From assembly GCA_004799435.1 (NCBI GenBank), contig SSMV01000120.1, positions 27,996 through 91,995 on the forward strand: DNA of 64,000 nucleotides, read 5' to 3'. Origin of the DNA: Bradyrhizobium sp. Its GTDB lineage: Bacteria; Pseudomonadota; Alphaproteobacteria; Rhizobiales; Beijerinckiaceae. Position numbers and translations under genes: made by a program. The notes beneath the pieces were generated by a model. The model was not told the DNA's origin and ran no database searches. It worked only from the letters and a program-made list of their open reading frames with translations. Shown here piece after piece: positions 1 through 8,730 of the stretch. How positions within the stretch are numbered: position 1 is the stretch's first letter; every line of letters begins with the position of its first letter.

Positions 1-569
1 GTGCGCTCCTGGGTCAGAAAGAGATTCTTGGCGAGCTGCTGGGTCAGCGTCGAGCCGCCTTCCATGCCGCCATGGCCGGTGACGTCGCGGATGACTGCGC
101 GACCGATGCCGAGCGGGTCGATGCCGAAATGCGAATAGAAGCGGCGATCCTCGATTGCGATGAAAGCCTTGGGGAGATAGGGCGGCAGCTCGCTCAAGTG
201 CACAGCCGCGCCGCCAGTGTCGCCGCGATTGGCGATCAGCGAGCCGTCGTCGGCGAGAATGGCGATATTGGGCGGCCGCTTGGGGATCGCCAATTGGTCA
301 ATCGGCGGCAATTGGCTGGCGTAATAGGCAAACAGGCCGGCGGTCGCGACAAAGCCCCAGACGCCGAGCACGAAGCCCCAATAGATAAGGCGTCGCAATG
401 GCGAGCGGCGCGGCGCGCTTGAGCGCGCGTTACGCCCGCTCTTGCGCTGGCCGCGTCCGCGCGAACTCGGGCGATCGTCGGGATCAGCGCGTAAATCGTC
501 GTCGCCACGCCGTCGATCCAGCCGCGGTTCGATCCGCTCCGGGTTTCGCCTGCCGCCCCTGCCGAACAT
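1..569 (-). CDS. Penicillin-binding protein 1A-type transglycosylase/transpeptidase (5' part, cut by window edge)
   Basis: Class A penicillin-binding protein that polymerises and cross-links peptidoglycan on the periplasmic face of the inner membrane. Only the first 189 codons are in the window. Reading the minus strand from the ATG at 569 gives an Arg-rich cytoplasmic tail (about residues 1-60), one membrane anchor (about 61-84) and the start of the GT51 transglycosylase domain. In that domain EDRRFYSHFGID carries the catalytic Glu (E140), and GGSTLTQQLAKN, the family signature, follows at about 171-182. An in-frame stop lies just upstream of this ATG, which supports the start. The transpeptidase domain must lie beyond base 1. 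The basic tail is long and low in complexity, as in several alphaproteobacterial homologues. It is divergent from dnaN. Confidence 0.93.
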   Translation of the reverse strand, partial: MFGRGGRRNPERIEPRLDRRRGDDDLRADPDDRPSSRGRGQRKSGRNARSSAPRRSPLRRLIYWGFVLGVWGFVATAGLFAYYASQLPPIDQLAIPKRPPNIAILADDGSLIANRGDTGGAAVHLSELPPYLPKAFIAIEDRRFYSHFGIDPLGIGRAVIRDVTGHGGMEGGSTLTQQLAKNLFLTQER

Positions 570-891
570 TCAGATCCCGCCCGGGCTCTCAAGCGAATGC
601 GCGCGAATGAGCTTCTGCGTCGCCGCCCGATCCCATTCGAGGCTAAAGGCGGCGAATTAAGGGCGCGTAAAGCCTGGCGCGCCGCGCCTTACGGCCCCAG
701 AGTTGTCGAAACCCGGCCTCAAGATTGGGGATCGGGCGCGGCTCGCCCTTGCGCGCCCCGCGCCGCCTTGGCAAAGTGCCCGCCGCACGCGATAAGGCGG
801 CGCGTTCGGCCGCGGGGAGACGACGCCAAGCAAGGCCTCGCGTCCCGCCGGCAATCGGAGAAGAGCGCGCAAAAGAGCCTGGGATGTTGCG
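570..891. other. Intergenic region between the PBP gene and dnaN
   Basis: This 322-base gap separates two divergent genes and should hold both promoters. I could not point to a convincing -35/-10 pair, a tRNA or a small gene. A short frame continues upstream of the PBP start on the minus strand but is closed by a TGA next to that start. A weak GGGA lies just before the dnaN ATG. Confidence 0.5.
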
Positions 892-2010
892 ATGAAGGTC
901 ACCATAGAGCGTACCGCCCTGCTCAAGGCCCTGGGCCATGTCCATCGCATCGTCGAGCGGCGCAACACGATCCCGATCCTGTCCAATGTGCTGATCGAGG
1001 CGCGCGACCGTCAGCTCACACTCAAGAGCACCGATCTCGATCTCGAGGCGACAGAATCGGCGCCGGCCGATGTCGGCATGGCGGGCGCAACCACCGTTCC
1101 CGCCCATGTTCTCTATGACATCGTGCGCAAATTGCCGGAGGGCGCGCAGGTCGGTCTGGAGACTTCGGGCGACGCCGGCCAGTTGCTGGTGCGCTCGGGA
1201 CGCGCGCGTTTCTTCCTGCAATGCCTGCCGGCCTCCGATTTTCCCGATCTGACGGCGGGCGATTTCCCGCATCGCTTCACGCTGCCGGCGGTCGAGCTCA
1301 AGCGGCTGATCGACAATTCGCAATTCGCGATCTCGACCGAAGAGACGCGCTACTATCTCAACGGCATCTTTTTCCACACGATCGAGTCGGGCGGCGCGAC
1401 GATGCTGCGCGCCGTCGCCACTGACGGCCACCGTCTCGCGCGCGTCGAGACCCCTGCCCCACAGGGCGCGGCGGGCATGCCCGGCGTCATCGCGCCGCGC
1501 AAGGCGGTCACCGAAGTGCTGAAACTGCTGGAAGACCTCTCGCAGGATGTCGCGATCGAAATCTCGACCGCCAAAGCGCGCTTTCATTTCGGCGAAGTGG
1601 TTTTGACAACCAAATTGATCGACGGCACCTTCCCCGAGTACGGCCGCGTCATCCCGAGCCACAATGACAAGCGGGTGACCGTCGAGAAGGACGCTTTCGC
1701 CAAGGCGGTCGATCGCGTCTCGACGATCTCCTCCGAGCGCGGCCGGGCGATCAAACTGTCGATCGCCGACAGCAAAATGACGCTTTCGGTCAATAACCCC
1801 GATTCGGGCTCGGCCAGCGAAGAGATCGAGGTTGATTACGATTCGGCGCCGATCGAGATCGGCTTCAACGCTCGCTATCTGTTGGACATCGCCGATCAGC
1901 TCGGCGGCGACACGGCGCTGATCAAACTGTCCGACCCCGGCTCGCCGACCATCATCCAGGATCGCGAAGGCTCGCCGGCGCTCTATGTGCTGATGCCGCT
2001 GAGGGTCTGA
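892..2010 (+). CDS. dnaN: DNA polymerase III subunit beta (sliding clamp)
   Basis: Ring-shaped processivity factor that tethers DNA polymerase III and other clamp-binding proteins to DNA. The 372-residue product has the usual length and the three-domain clamp pattern: N-terminal MKVTIERTALLKALGHVHRI, then NTIPILSNVL, a central GTFPEYGRVIP segment and the typical clamp C-terminus YVLMPLRV, where the client-binding pocket lies. The start is the first ATG, shortly after a weak GGGA ribosome site. dnaA and recF are not next to it, so this is not a classic dnaA-dnaN origin locus. Confidence 0.98.
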   Translation: MKVTIERTALLKALGHVHRIVERRNTIPILSNVLIEARDRQLTLKSTDLDLEATESAPADVGMAGATTVPAHVLYDIVRKLPEGAQVGLETSGDAGQLLVRSGRARFFLQCLPASDFPDLTAGDFPHRFTLPAVELKRLIDNSQFAISTEETRYYLNGIFFHTIESGGATMLRAVATDGHRLARVETPAPQGAAGMPGVIAPRKAVTEVLKLLEDLSQDVAIEISTAKARFHFGEVVLTTKLIDGTFPEYGRVIPSHNDKRVTVEKDAFAKAVDRVSTISSERGRAIKLSIADSKMTLSVNNPDSGSASEEIEVDYDSAPIEIGFNARYLLDIADQLGGDTALIKLSDPGSPTIIQDREGSPALYVLMPLRV

Positions 2011-2026
2011 AGCCTGATTTCAGGCT
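2011..2026. terminator. Short palindrome between convergent dnaN and tetR
   Basis: AGCCTGA and TCAGGCT form a perfect 7-bp inverted repeat with two bases between, starting directly after the dnaN stop and running into the last codons of the opposite gene. A stem here could act as a bidirectional terminator, but there is no clear T-run on either side, so this is a weak call. Confidence 0.35.
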
Positions 2027-2643
2027 CGCCCGGCGCGCAAGGTGCGTAGCGTCATCCCGACGATGGTCTCGAATCGCGCCGCCAGCGCGGCGCTGGACAC
2101 TTCCTTGTCGAGCCGCAGCGCGATCGGATGGATGAAGCGATGCGCCGCGTCGAAGATCAGCGCCATCGCGCGGCGCCGGTCGCTCATCGCGAAGGCGCCC
2201 GACGCGATGCCCTCCTCGACCACGCGCTGAACTTCCGATTGCACGCGGGCGCGATGGCGCCGCGCAACTGGACGGTCGCCCTCCAGCGCTTCGATCAGCA
2301 GATCGAACAGCGCCAAGTCCTCTTCGATTTTCTGCCGATAGGCGCGATGCACCGTCATCAGCATGCTTTCGAGCTTGTCATGGGCGGGCGCCGGCCCTTC
2401 CGCGACCTCGCGCAGGCGGGTTTCGATCGGCCGCAACCAGGAGGCGGTGATCTCCTCGAATAGCGTCGCCTTGGACGGGAAGTAACGATAGACATTGGCG
2501 TGCGTCATGCCGGCGTCCTGCGCGACGCCGACGATGGTCGCCCGCGCCGCGCCGAATTTGCGGATATGGGCGCGCGCAATTTCAAGAATGCGCGATTCGA
2601 CGCTGTCAGGACTCGTCGTCTGCTGCACGCCCGCGCGATCCAC
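2020..2643 (-). CDS. TetR/AcrR family transcriptional regulator
   Basis: DNA-binding repressor with an N-terminal TetR helix-turn-helix. The recognition part reads IVGVAQDAGMTHANVYRYFPSKATLFEEI, here quoted in pieces: VAQDAG, THANVYRYF, SKATLF. The rest is the helical ligand-binding and dimerisation domain, whose inducer cannot be told from sequence. The frame is open up to a GTG at 2703, but the extra residues are His/Arg-rich and unlike the family. I prefer the GTG at 2643, which has GAGAAG five bases upstream; a GTG at 2628 is also possible. It lies just downstream of zapE on the same strand and may be co-transcribed. Its target is unknown. Confidence 0.85.
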   Translation of the reverse strand: MDRAGVQQTTSPDSVESRILEIARAHIRKFGAARATIVGVAQDAGMTHANVYRYFPSKATLFEEITASWLRPIETRLREVAEGPAPAHDKLESMLMTVHRAYRQKIEEDLALFDLLIEALEGDRPVARRHRARVQSEVQRVVEEGIASGAFAMSDRRRAMALIFDAAHRFIHPIALRLDKEVSSAALAARFETIVGMTLRTLRAGRA

Positions 2644-2706
2644 TCGGTCTTCTCGCCGATGACGATGAAGAGAATGGTCGCACGAAACTTCGCGCTGCGC
2701 CACCGA

Positions 2707-3867
2707 TCACGTCTCGATGACGCCCTCGAAATTGCGCGCGCGCACGCCATGCGGCTCGGCGAGATAATCGGCTGAGCGCATCTCGATCAGGCGCGAAGCG
2801 GCGCGCGCATATTCAAAGGCCTCCGAGCCCTCAGCCGCTTGGTAAAGCTGATCCGGCTCGGCGGCGGCGGAGGCGATCAACTTGACCTTGGCGTCATAAA
2901 GCGCGTCGACCAAAGTGATGAAGCGGCGCGCCGCGTCCCGCTCTTCGGCGGCTAGTCGCGGCACGCCGTCGACGATCAGCGTGTGAAATCGCGCCGCAAG
3001 CGCCAGATAATCGGCGGCGGCGAGCGGGCGACGGCAAAGCTCGTCGAAAGTAAAGCGGGCGACGCCGTCGACGGCCTGCGGAACCCGGAGCGAGCGGCCA
3101 AGCAACGCGATCTCCAGCGGCTCGCCTTGCCGAGCGCCGGTCAGATCGAGAAAGGCTGCGTCAAGCGCCCTGGCGGCCCGCGCGTCGACCGGCGAATAAT
3201 AGACCGGCGCGCGGATGAGCTTCTCGAGCCGGTAGTCGGTGCGCGCCTTCAGTTCGCAGACATCGACTTTTTCATCGAGCAGCTTGATGAAAGGCAGGAA
3301 CAGCGCGCGATTGAGCCCTTCGCGATAAAGATCATCCGGCGCGACATTCGAGGTGGCGACCACGACAATTCCCGCCTCGAACAGGCCTGAGAACAGCCGC
3401 CCCAGCAGCATGGCGTCGGCGATGTCGCGCACCGCGAATTCGTCGAAACAGAGCAGCGAAGCTTCCGCCGCCAGCGCCTGGGCGACAGGCGCGATCGGAT
3501 CGTCGCCGGAAACCTCGCCGAGCCGCCGCTTCTGGCGCCAATGGTGGATGCGCATATGCGCGTCGGCGAGAAAGGCGTGAAAATGAACGCGACGCTTCGG
3601 TTCGACCGGCGCCGCCGCGAAAAACAGGTCCATCAGCAGCGTCTTGCCGCGCCCGATCGCGCCATGGATGTAAATTCCGCGCGGCGGTTCGGCCGGTTTG
3701 ACGCCGATCAGCCGGCCGAGCGGCCCGGGCCGATGCGCTGGATGATAGCCCTCGAGTTCGCGGGCGAGCCGGTCGAGCCGCGCGACCAGCGCCGCCTGCG
3801 CCGGGTCGGGCTCGATCCGACCCTCGGCGATCAGCGCGTCATAACGGGCAAGCGGCGAAAGGGTCAT
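2707..3867 (-). CDS. zapE: ZapE/AFG1-family cell division ATPase
   Basis: AFG1-type P-loop ATPase; the E. coli homologue ZapE acts on FtsZ rings during division and the eukaryotic one acts in mitochondrial protein quality control. Motifs seen are Walker A GAIGRGKT with LLMDLFF after it, the HFHAFLADAHMRIH segment typical of the family, and Walker B LLCFDEFAVRDIADAM. At 386 residues the length is normal. I start at the second Met (MTLSPLARYDAL), which matches the family N-terminus; a Met ten codons upstream at 3897 is possible but would leave only 16 bases to the divergent polA start. No strong ribosome site decides between them. Confidence 0.93.
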   Translation of the reverse strand: MTLSPLARYDALIAEGRIEPDPAQAALVARLDRLARELEGYHPAHRPGPLGRLIGVKPAEPPRGIYIHGAIGRGKTLLMDLFFAAAPVEPKRRVHFHAFLADAHMRIHHWRQKRRLGEVSGDDPIAPVAQALAAEASLLCFDEFAVRDIADAMLLGRLFSGLFEAGIVVVATSNVAPDDLYREGLNRALFLPFIKLLDEKVDVCELKARTDYRLEKLIRAPVYYSPVDARAARALDAAFLDLTGARQGEPLEIALLGRSLRVPQAVDGVARFTFDELCRRPLAAADYLALAARFHTLIVDGVPRLAAEERDAARRFITLVDALYDAKVKLIASAAAEPDQLYQAAEGSEAFEYARAASRLIEMRSADYLAEPHGVRARNFEGVIET

Positions 3868-3913
3868 CGGCGCCCCGATAGCCGCCGCGACGGCCATTGT
3901 CTACAATCGCGCC

Positions 3914-6900
3914 ATGACCCAATCCGCTCGTCCCGTCGGCCCCGGCGCCCATGTCTTTCTGGTCGACGGCTCGTCCTTCGTCTTTCGCGCCTATTTCCAG
4001 TCGATCCGGCAGGACCAGAAATATAATTATCGCTCCGACCGCCTGCCGGTCGGCGCGGTGCGGCTGTTCGCGGCCAAGATCCTGCAATTCCTGCGCGAGG
4101 GCGCGGCCGGGATCACGCCGACCCATCTCGCCATCATTTTCGACAAATCGGAGAATTCGTTCCGCCGCGAACTCTATCCCGCCTATAAGGCGCACCGGCC
4201 GGACCCGCCGCCCGATCTGGTGCCGCAATTCCCGCTGATGCGCGCCACCGTGCGCGCTTTCGGCCTCACCGCCATCGAACAGGACCGCTACGAGGCCGAC
4301 GATCTGATCGCGACTTACGCGACCCAGGCGCGCGCGCTCGGCGCCGACGTGCTGATCGTCTCGGCCGACAAGGACCTGATGCAGCTTGTCGGGCCGGGCG
4401 TCGCGATGTTCGACCCGGCCTCGGGCGACCGCGAGGAGCGGCGCATCGGTCCGGCCGAGGTCGTCGATTATTTCGGCCTCGGCGCCGACAAGGTCGTCGA
4501 CATTCAGGCGTTGGCCGGCGATTCGACCGACAATGTGCCCGGCGCACCGGGCATCGGCGTCAAAACCGCCGCGCAACTGATCGGCGAATATGGCGATCTC
4601 GAAACGCTGCTCGCCCGCGCCGGCGAGATCAAACAGCCCAAGCGCCGCGAGACGCTGACCAACCCCGAGAACGTCGCGCTGATCCGCCTCTCCCGACAGT
4701 TGGTGGAACTGGTGCGCGACGTTGCGGTGGAGACGCCGCTCGATACGCTCGGCACGCCCAAGCTCGACGGCGCGCCGCTGGTCGCCTTTTTGAAGGCGAT
4801 GGAATTCACCACCATCACAAGGCGCGTCGCCGAACTCTATGGCCTCGACGCCAATGCGATCGAAGCCGATCCGCGCTTTGTCGGCCCCGGCGGCTGGCGC
4901 GGTCGCAATGGTGAGCCGAGCGCGCCCGAGGCCGCGGCGCCCGAGGCTACGCCGGCCGCCGCGCCTCCCACGGACCGCGGCGCCGTGCCCGCGACCACCG
5001 AGACGAGCGCGCCGACGCCGCAGGCGCTCGCCGCGCATCATGCGGCAAGGGCGCGCGCCGAGCCTTTCGATCTCGCGGCCTACGCCACCGTCAGCGACGC
5101 CGCGACGCTCAAAGCCTGGATCGCCCGCGCCTATGAGGCGGGCGTCGTCGCCTTCGACACCGAGACCAGTTCGCTCGATCCGCAACAGGCCGAGCTGATC
5201 GGCGCTTCGCTCGCCGTCGCGCCGGGCGAGGCCTGCTACATCCCGATCGGCCATCACGCCGGCGAAGGCGGCCTGTTCGACGGCGGCGGGTTGTTGCCGG
5301 GCCAGATCGCCGAGGCCGAAGCGATCGCGCTGCTCAAGCCGCTGCTCGAAGACCCCGGCGTGTTGAAGATCGGCCAGAACGTCAAGTTCGACTGGCATGT
5401 CTTCGCCCGGCGCGGCGTCGAGGTCGCGCCCTACGACGATACGATGCTGATCTCCTATGCGCTCGATTCGGGCGCGACCAACGAAGGCCATGGCATGGAC
5501 GCGCTCTCCGAGCGCTGGCTCGGCCATAAGCCGATCGCCTTCGGCGAAGTCGCGGGCACAGGGCGCAATTTCATCGGCTTCGGTCGGGCGCCGATCGACA
5601 AGGCGACGCAATACGCCGCCGAAGACGCCGACGTGACCTTGCGCCTTTGGCGCGTCCTCAAGCCGCGGCTTACCGCCGAAGCCATGACGACAGTTTACGA
5701 AAAGCTCGAGCGGCCGATGATCCTGCCGCTGGCGCGCATGGAGGCGCGCGGCGTGTCGATCGACCGCGAGATGCTGGCGCGACTGTCGGGCGAATTCGCC
5801 GTGGGCATGACGCGCATCGAGGCGGAGGCGCATCGCCTGGTCGGCGGCCCGTTCAATCTCTCTTCGCCCAAGCAGCTTGGCGACATTCTGTTCGGACAAA
5901 TGGGATTGCCGGGTGGCAAGAAGACCGCGACCGGCGCCTGGTCGACTTCGGCCAGCGTGCTCGAAGACCTCGCCGAGGAAGGCCATGAGCTGCCGGCGCG
6001 TATTCTCGACTGGCGTCAACTCGCCAAACTCAAATCGACCTATACCGACGCCCTGCCCGGCTATGTCGATCCGCGCACCAAGCGCGTCCATACGTCCTAC
6101 GCGCTGGCCTCGACCACCACCGGGCGGCTGTCCTCGTCGGACCCCAATCTGCAGAACATTCCGGTGCGCAATGAGGAAGGGCGCAAGATCCGCCGCGCCT
6201 TCATCGCCGCGCCGGGCCGCAAGCTGATCTCGGCCGATTATTCGCAGATCGAATTGCGCCTGCTCGCCCATGTCGCCGACATCGCCTCGCTGAAACAGGC
6301 CTTCGCCGACGGGCTCGACATTCATGCGATGACGGCGTCGGAAATGTTCGGCGTGCCGGTGAAAGACATGCCGGGCGAAGTGCGCCGCCGCGCCAAGGCG
6401 ATCAATTTCGGCATCATCTACGGCATTTCCGCCTTTGGCCTCGCCAATCAGCTCGGCATCCCGCGCGAAGAGGCCGGCGCCTATATCAAGAAATACTTTG
6501 AGCGCTTTCCCGGCATCCGCGCCTATATGGACGGGACCAAGGCGCAGGCGCGCGCGCAAGGCTATGTGACGACGATCTTCGGGCGCAAATGCCACTTCCC
6601 GCGGATCAATTCGTCGAACCCGTCTGAGCGGGCGTTCAACGAACGCGCCGCGATCAACGCACCGCTGCAGGGCGCCGCCGCCGACATCATCCGCCGCGCG
6701 ATGATCCGCATGGACGGTGCGCTGACCAAAGCCGGCCTCTCGGCGCAGATGTTGATGCAGGTGCATGACGAACTGGTCTTCGAGGCGCCGGACGCCGAAG
6801 TGGAAGCGACGATCAAGCTGGTGAGCCGGCTGATGGTCGACGCGCCGGAACCGGCGGTGAAGCTCGGCGTGCCGCTGGCGGTGGAGGCGCGCGCGGCGAA

Positions 6901-6922
6901 CAATTGGGACGAGGCGCATTGA
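3914..6922 (+). CDS. polA: DNA polymerase I
   Basis: Repair and Okazaki-fragment polymerase of 1002 residues with all three activities. An N-terminal 5'-3' flap nuclease domain (about 1-310) has IIFDKSENSFRRELYP, YEADDLIAT and SADKDLMQLV. A Pro/Ala-rich linker follows (about 325-375). The 3'-5' exonuclease domain (about 385-600) has FDTETSSLD with the DTE metal residues and a later YAAEDADVTLRLW, so proofreading looks intact. The polymerase domain has SADYSQIELRLLAH (motif A), RRRAKAINFGIIYGIS (motif B) and QVHDELVFE (motif C). It is divergent from zapE with a very short gap. The opposite strand is open over its whole length, but that is a composition artefact. Confidence 0.98.
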   Translation: MTQSARPVGPGAHVFLVDGSSFVFRAYFQSIRQDQKYNYRSDRLPVGAVRLFAAKILQFLREGAAGITPTHLAIIFDKSENSFRRELYPAYKAHRPDPPPDLVPQFPLMRATVRAFGLTAIEQDRYEADDLIATYATQARALGADVLIVSADKDLMQLVGPGVAMFDPASGDREERRIGPAEVVDYFGLGADKVVDIQALAGDSTDNVPGAPGIGVKTAAQLIGEYGDLETLLARAGEIKQPKRRETLTNPENVALIRLSRQLVELVRDVAVETPLDTLGTPKLDGAPLVAFLKAMEFTTITRRVAELYGLDANAIEADPRFVGPGGWRGRNGEPSAPEAAAPEATPAAAPPTDRGAVPATTETSAPTPQALAAHHAARARAEPFDLAAYATVSDAATLKAWIARAYEAGVVAFDTETSSLDPQQAELIGASLAVAPGEACYIPIGHHAGEGGLFDGGGLLPGQIAEAEAIALLKPLLEDPGVLKIGQNVKFDWHVFARRGVEVAPYDDTMLISYALDSGATNEGHGMDALSERWLGHKPIAFGEVAGTGRNFIGFGRAPIDKATQYAAEDADVTLRLWRVLKPRLTAEAMTTVYEKLERPMILPLARMEARGVSIDREMLARLSGEFAVGMTRIEAEAHRLVGGPFNLSSPKQLGDILFGQMGLPGGKKTATGAWSTSASVLEDLAEEGHELPARILDWRQLAKLKSTYTDALPGYVDPRTKRVHTSYALASTTTGRLSSSDPNLQNIPVRNEEGRKIRRAFIAAPGRKLISADYSQIELRLLAHVADIASLKQAFADGLDIHAMTASEMFGVPVKDMPGEVRRRAKAINFGIIYGISAFGLANQLGIPREEAGAYIKKYFERFPGIRAYMDGTKAQARAQGYVTTIFGRKCHFPRINSSNPSERAFNERAAINAPLQGAAADIIRRAMIRMDGALTKAGLSAQMLMQVHDELVFEAPDAEVEATIKLVSRLMVDAPEPAVKLGVPLAVEARAANNWDEAH

Positions 6923-6991
6923 GGGTGGGCGAGATTTGTTATTGGGTGATATTATACCTAGCGAGACCACCCCCAAGAACTAGATCTTCCT

Positions 6992-7354
6992 ATGAAGCCG
7001 CCGAGCGTGTCCCTGCCGAAGAAAACTCTCGTTGCAAAGCAGTTGCTGCGAATGCTTTTGGCGCACTATCCCCGAGGTCTGGACACGCACGTAGCACACG
7101 AGCGACTCGCTGAGGCGATGGGTATCTCGTCTGAGCAGCGTTGGGCAAAGAGATTGACGGCGCGTGGCGAGGAAAATGCTTGGGAAAACCGTGTTAGGTA
7201 CGCTCGTCTCGACTTGGTAGAGCGAGAATATATGCAAAGACCCGCTCAATCGGGCCGCGGAGTTTGGCGTCTGACCGAAGCGGGGGTTAGGTACGCGAAA
7301 AATCCCAGCGGGATCACCCTGGGAGAGGACACTGACGGGGAAGTAGATTTCTAG
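6992..7354 (+). CDS. Stand-alone Mrr-N-like winged-helix protein
   Basis: A 120-residue protein resembling the N-terminal winged-helix domain of Mrr-type restriction proteins. Its shape is a helical start (VAKQLLRMLLAHYP), an ENRVRYARLDLVE segment and a closing GRGVWRLTEAGVRYA, which parallels the family pattern ENRVRWAR...GVWRLTEKG. The Mrr catalytic endonuclease domain is missing: the frame stops 20 residues after the wing and no nuclease follows. Base composition is more AT-rich than the core genes, and it opens the accessory island right after polA. It could be a small DNA-binding regulator or a remnant of a restriction gene. The family assignment rests on pattern memory only. Confidence 0.6.
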   Translation: MKPPSVSLPKKTLVAKQLLRMLLAHYPRGLDTHVAHERLAEAMGISSEQRWAKRLTARGEENAWENRVRYARLDLVEREYMQRPAQSGRGVWRLTEAGVRYAKNPSGITLGEDTDGEVDF

Positions 7355-7494
7355 GACTTTGCTGGGTGCTGTTTCTCCGGCTCTCGGGTACGCGCTACGG
7401 TCGAGAACGCTCGCTCAAAATCCTTCGGATCGTCGCTCGTCTGATGCTCGCGCAGCGATGTGTCGGGATGAGGCGCACTTAACGGAAGCGTTCA

Positions 7495-7502
7495 TTTTCT
7501 TG
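7495..7502. repeat. Target-site duplication, left copy
   Basis: TTTTCTTG directly before the left end of the insertion sequence. The identical octamer follows the right end at 9630-9637. Eight bases is the duplication length expected for IS1595-family elements. Confidence 0.9.
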
Positions 7503-7528
7503 GGGAATTATATACTTGACTCCCTCGC
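7503..7528. repeat. Left terminal inverted repeat of the IS1595-family element
   Basis: Begins GGGAATTATATA and ends GACTCCCTCGC. It pairs with the reverse complement of 9604-9629 with mismatches only at positions 5 and 13 of 26. Confidence 0.92.
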
Positions 7529-7569
7529 CAGCTTCTGCCATATTGGCCCCATAAGACAAGGGGCTGGCG

Positions 7570-8481
7570 ATGTCCAAGAGCACGATTTCGACCTTCGAAC
7601 TTTTCGCGATGTTCCCCGATCAGGAAACGGCGCGGGTGTATCTTGAGGGTCGCCTTTGGCCGAACGGCCCGCGTTGCCCTGTCTGCGGACTGGGCGAGCG
7701 GATCACGGCGCGCAAGGAAGGCTTCTATCGCTGCAATCAGTGCAAAGAAGACTTCACCGTTCGCACCGGCACGATCTTCGAGCGTTCGCACGTTCCGCTG
7801 CACAAGTGGATTTACGCGATGTATCTGCTCGTGACGGCGCGCAAGGGCATCTCGTCGATGCAACTCGCCAAGGAAATCGGGATCACGCAAAAGTCGGCTT
7901 GGTTCGTGCTTCACCGTCTGCGCGAGGCTTGCGGCCCGAAGCTCGAAAAGCTGCGCGGCATCATCGAAATTGACGAAACCTATGTTGGCGGCTTGGAAGA
8001 AAACAAGCACCAGTCCAAGCGGCTTCACGTTCGCGGCGGCTCTAACGGCAAGACTGCCGTGCTTGGAATGCGCGAACGCGGCGGCCGAGTTGTCGCTGGA
8101 ACGGTTGACGACGTGAACGCCAACACGGTGCGGCCGGTGATCGCCAAATATGTTGAAGCCGGCGCGATGCTCCATACTGACGAAGCGACCGTTTACAAAA
8201 ATGTGCCCGGCTTCGCTCACGAGACCATCAATCACAGCACTGGAGAATATGTTCGCGGCGACGTGACGACGAATGGCATCGAAAGCGTCTTCGCGGTTCT
8301 CAAGCGCGGTCTGGTCGGCGTCTATCATCACGCCAGCCCGAAGCATCTTGACCGCTACGTTGACGAATTTGCGTTCCGGCTGAATGAAGGCAATGTGAAG
8401 AACCACACGATGACGCGGCTCGACAGTTTCGTTCGCGGAACGGCAGGCAAGCGCCTCACATACAAGGGGCTCATTCAATGA
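7570..8481 (+). CDS. IS1595-family (ISXO2-like) transposase
   Basis: Transposase of 303 residues that cuts and joins the ends of the surrounding element. An N-terminal zinc ribbon (CPVC at about 35-38 and CNQC at about 56-59) is followed by a helical region and the DDE-type catalytic core. The core has IEIDETYVGG (first Asp), MLHTDEATVYKN (second Asp) and TNGIESVFAVLKRG (Asn/Glu of the third motif). This zinc ribbon plus IS1595 DDE layout is characteristic of the family. The frame is intact and lies 67 bases inside the left end. Its stop overlaps the start of the next small gene (ATGA), so the two are probably translated together. Confidence 0.95.
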   Translation: MSKSTISTFELFAMFPDQETARVYLEGRLWPNGPRCPVCGLGERITARKEGFYRCNQCKEDFTVRTGTIFERSHVPLHKWIYAMYLLVTARKGISSMQLAKEIGITQKSAWFVLHRLREACGPKLEKLRGIIEIDETYVGGLEENKHQSKRLHVRGGSNGKTAVLGMRERGGRVVAGTVDDVNANTVRPVIAKYVEAGAMLHTDEATVYKNVPGFAHETINHSTGEYVRGDVTTNGIESVFAVLKRGLVGVYHHASPKHLDRYVDEFAFRLNEGNVKNHTMTRLDSFVRGTAGKRLTYKGLIQ

Positions 8482-8639
8482 GCGAGCCGAAGGCGCCGAA
8501 AGAACTGGACGCAATCGCCGACGTGGTTTTGGCATACAAACCGAAACCGAAGTCGAAGCCTGCGAAGAAGCGCAAGAAGCTAGCGAAAAAGTTGGCGAAA
8601 CTCGCAAAACCTGAATCGGAGCTTCGGAAAGAGAAGTAG
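8478..8639 (+). CDS. Small Lys-rich basic protein inside the insertion sequence
   Basis: A 53-residue frame whose ATG overlaps the transposase stop (ATGA). The N-terminal third is ordinary (MSEPKAPKELDAIADVVLAY). The rest is a Lys/Pro/Ala-rich segment with KPAKKRKKLAKKLAKLAK, resembling a nucleic-acid-binding tail. The coupled start argues for real translation. It might assist transposition by binding DNA, but no family was recognised and the function is unknown. Confidence 0.6.
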   Translation: MSEPKAPKELDAIADVVLAYKPKPKSKPAKKRKKLAKKLAKLAKPESELRKEK

Positions 8640-8730
8640 TCATTTTCGGCGGGACCTCCGATGGATTAAGAATGCTAAGGCCGCGAGGCCTGTCGCCAAT
8701 GCAATCCTGTCGTCATCGGAGGAATTACCC

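Noticed and set aside
570..891. Possible replication origin next to dnaN
   Set aside because: dnaA and recF are absent and I could not see a cluster of DnaA boxes or an AT-rich unwinding stretch.
3839..6976. Open minus-strand frame of over 1000 codons opposite polA
   Set aside because: The product is low in complexity (Arg, Gly, Ala, Asp) with no domain, and polA is certain on the other strand. It arises from GC-rich third codon positions.
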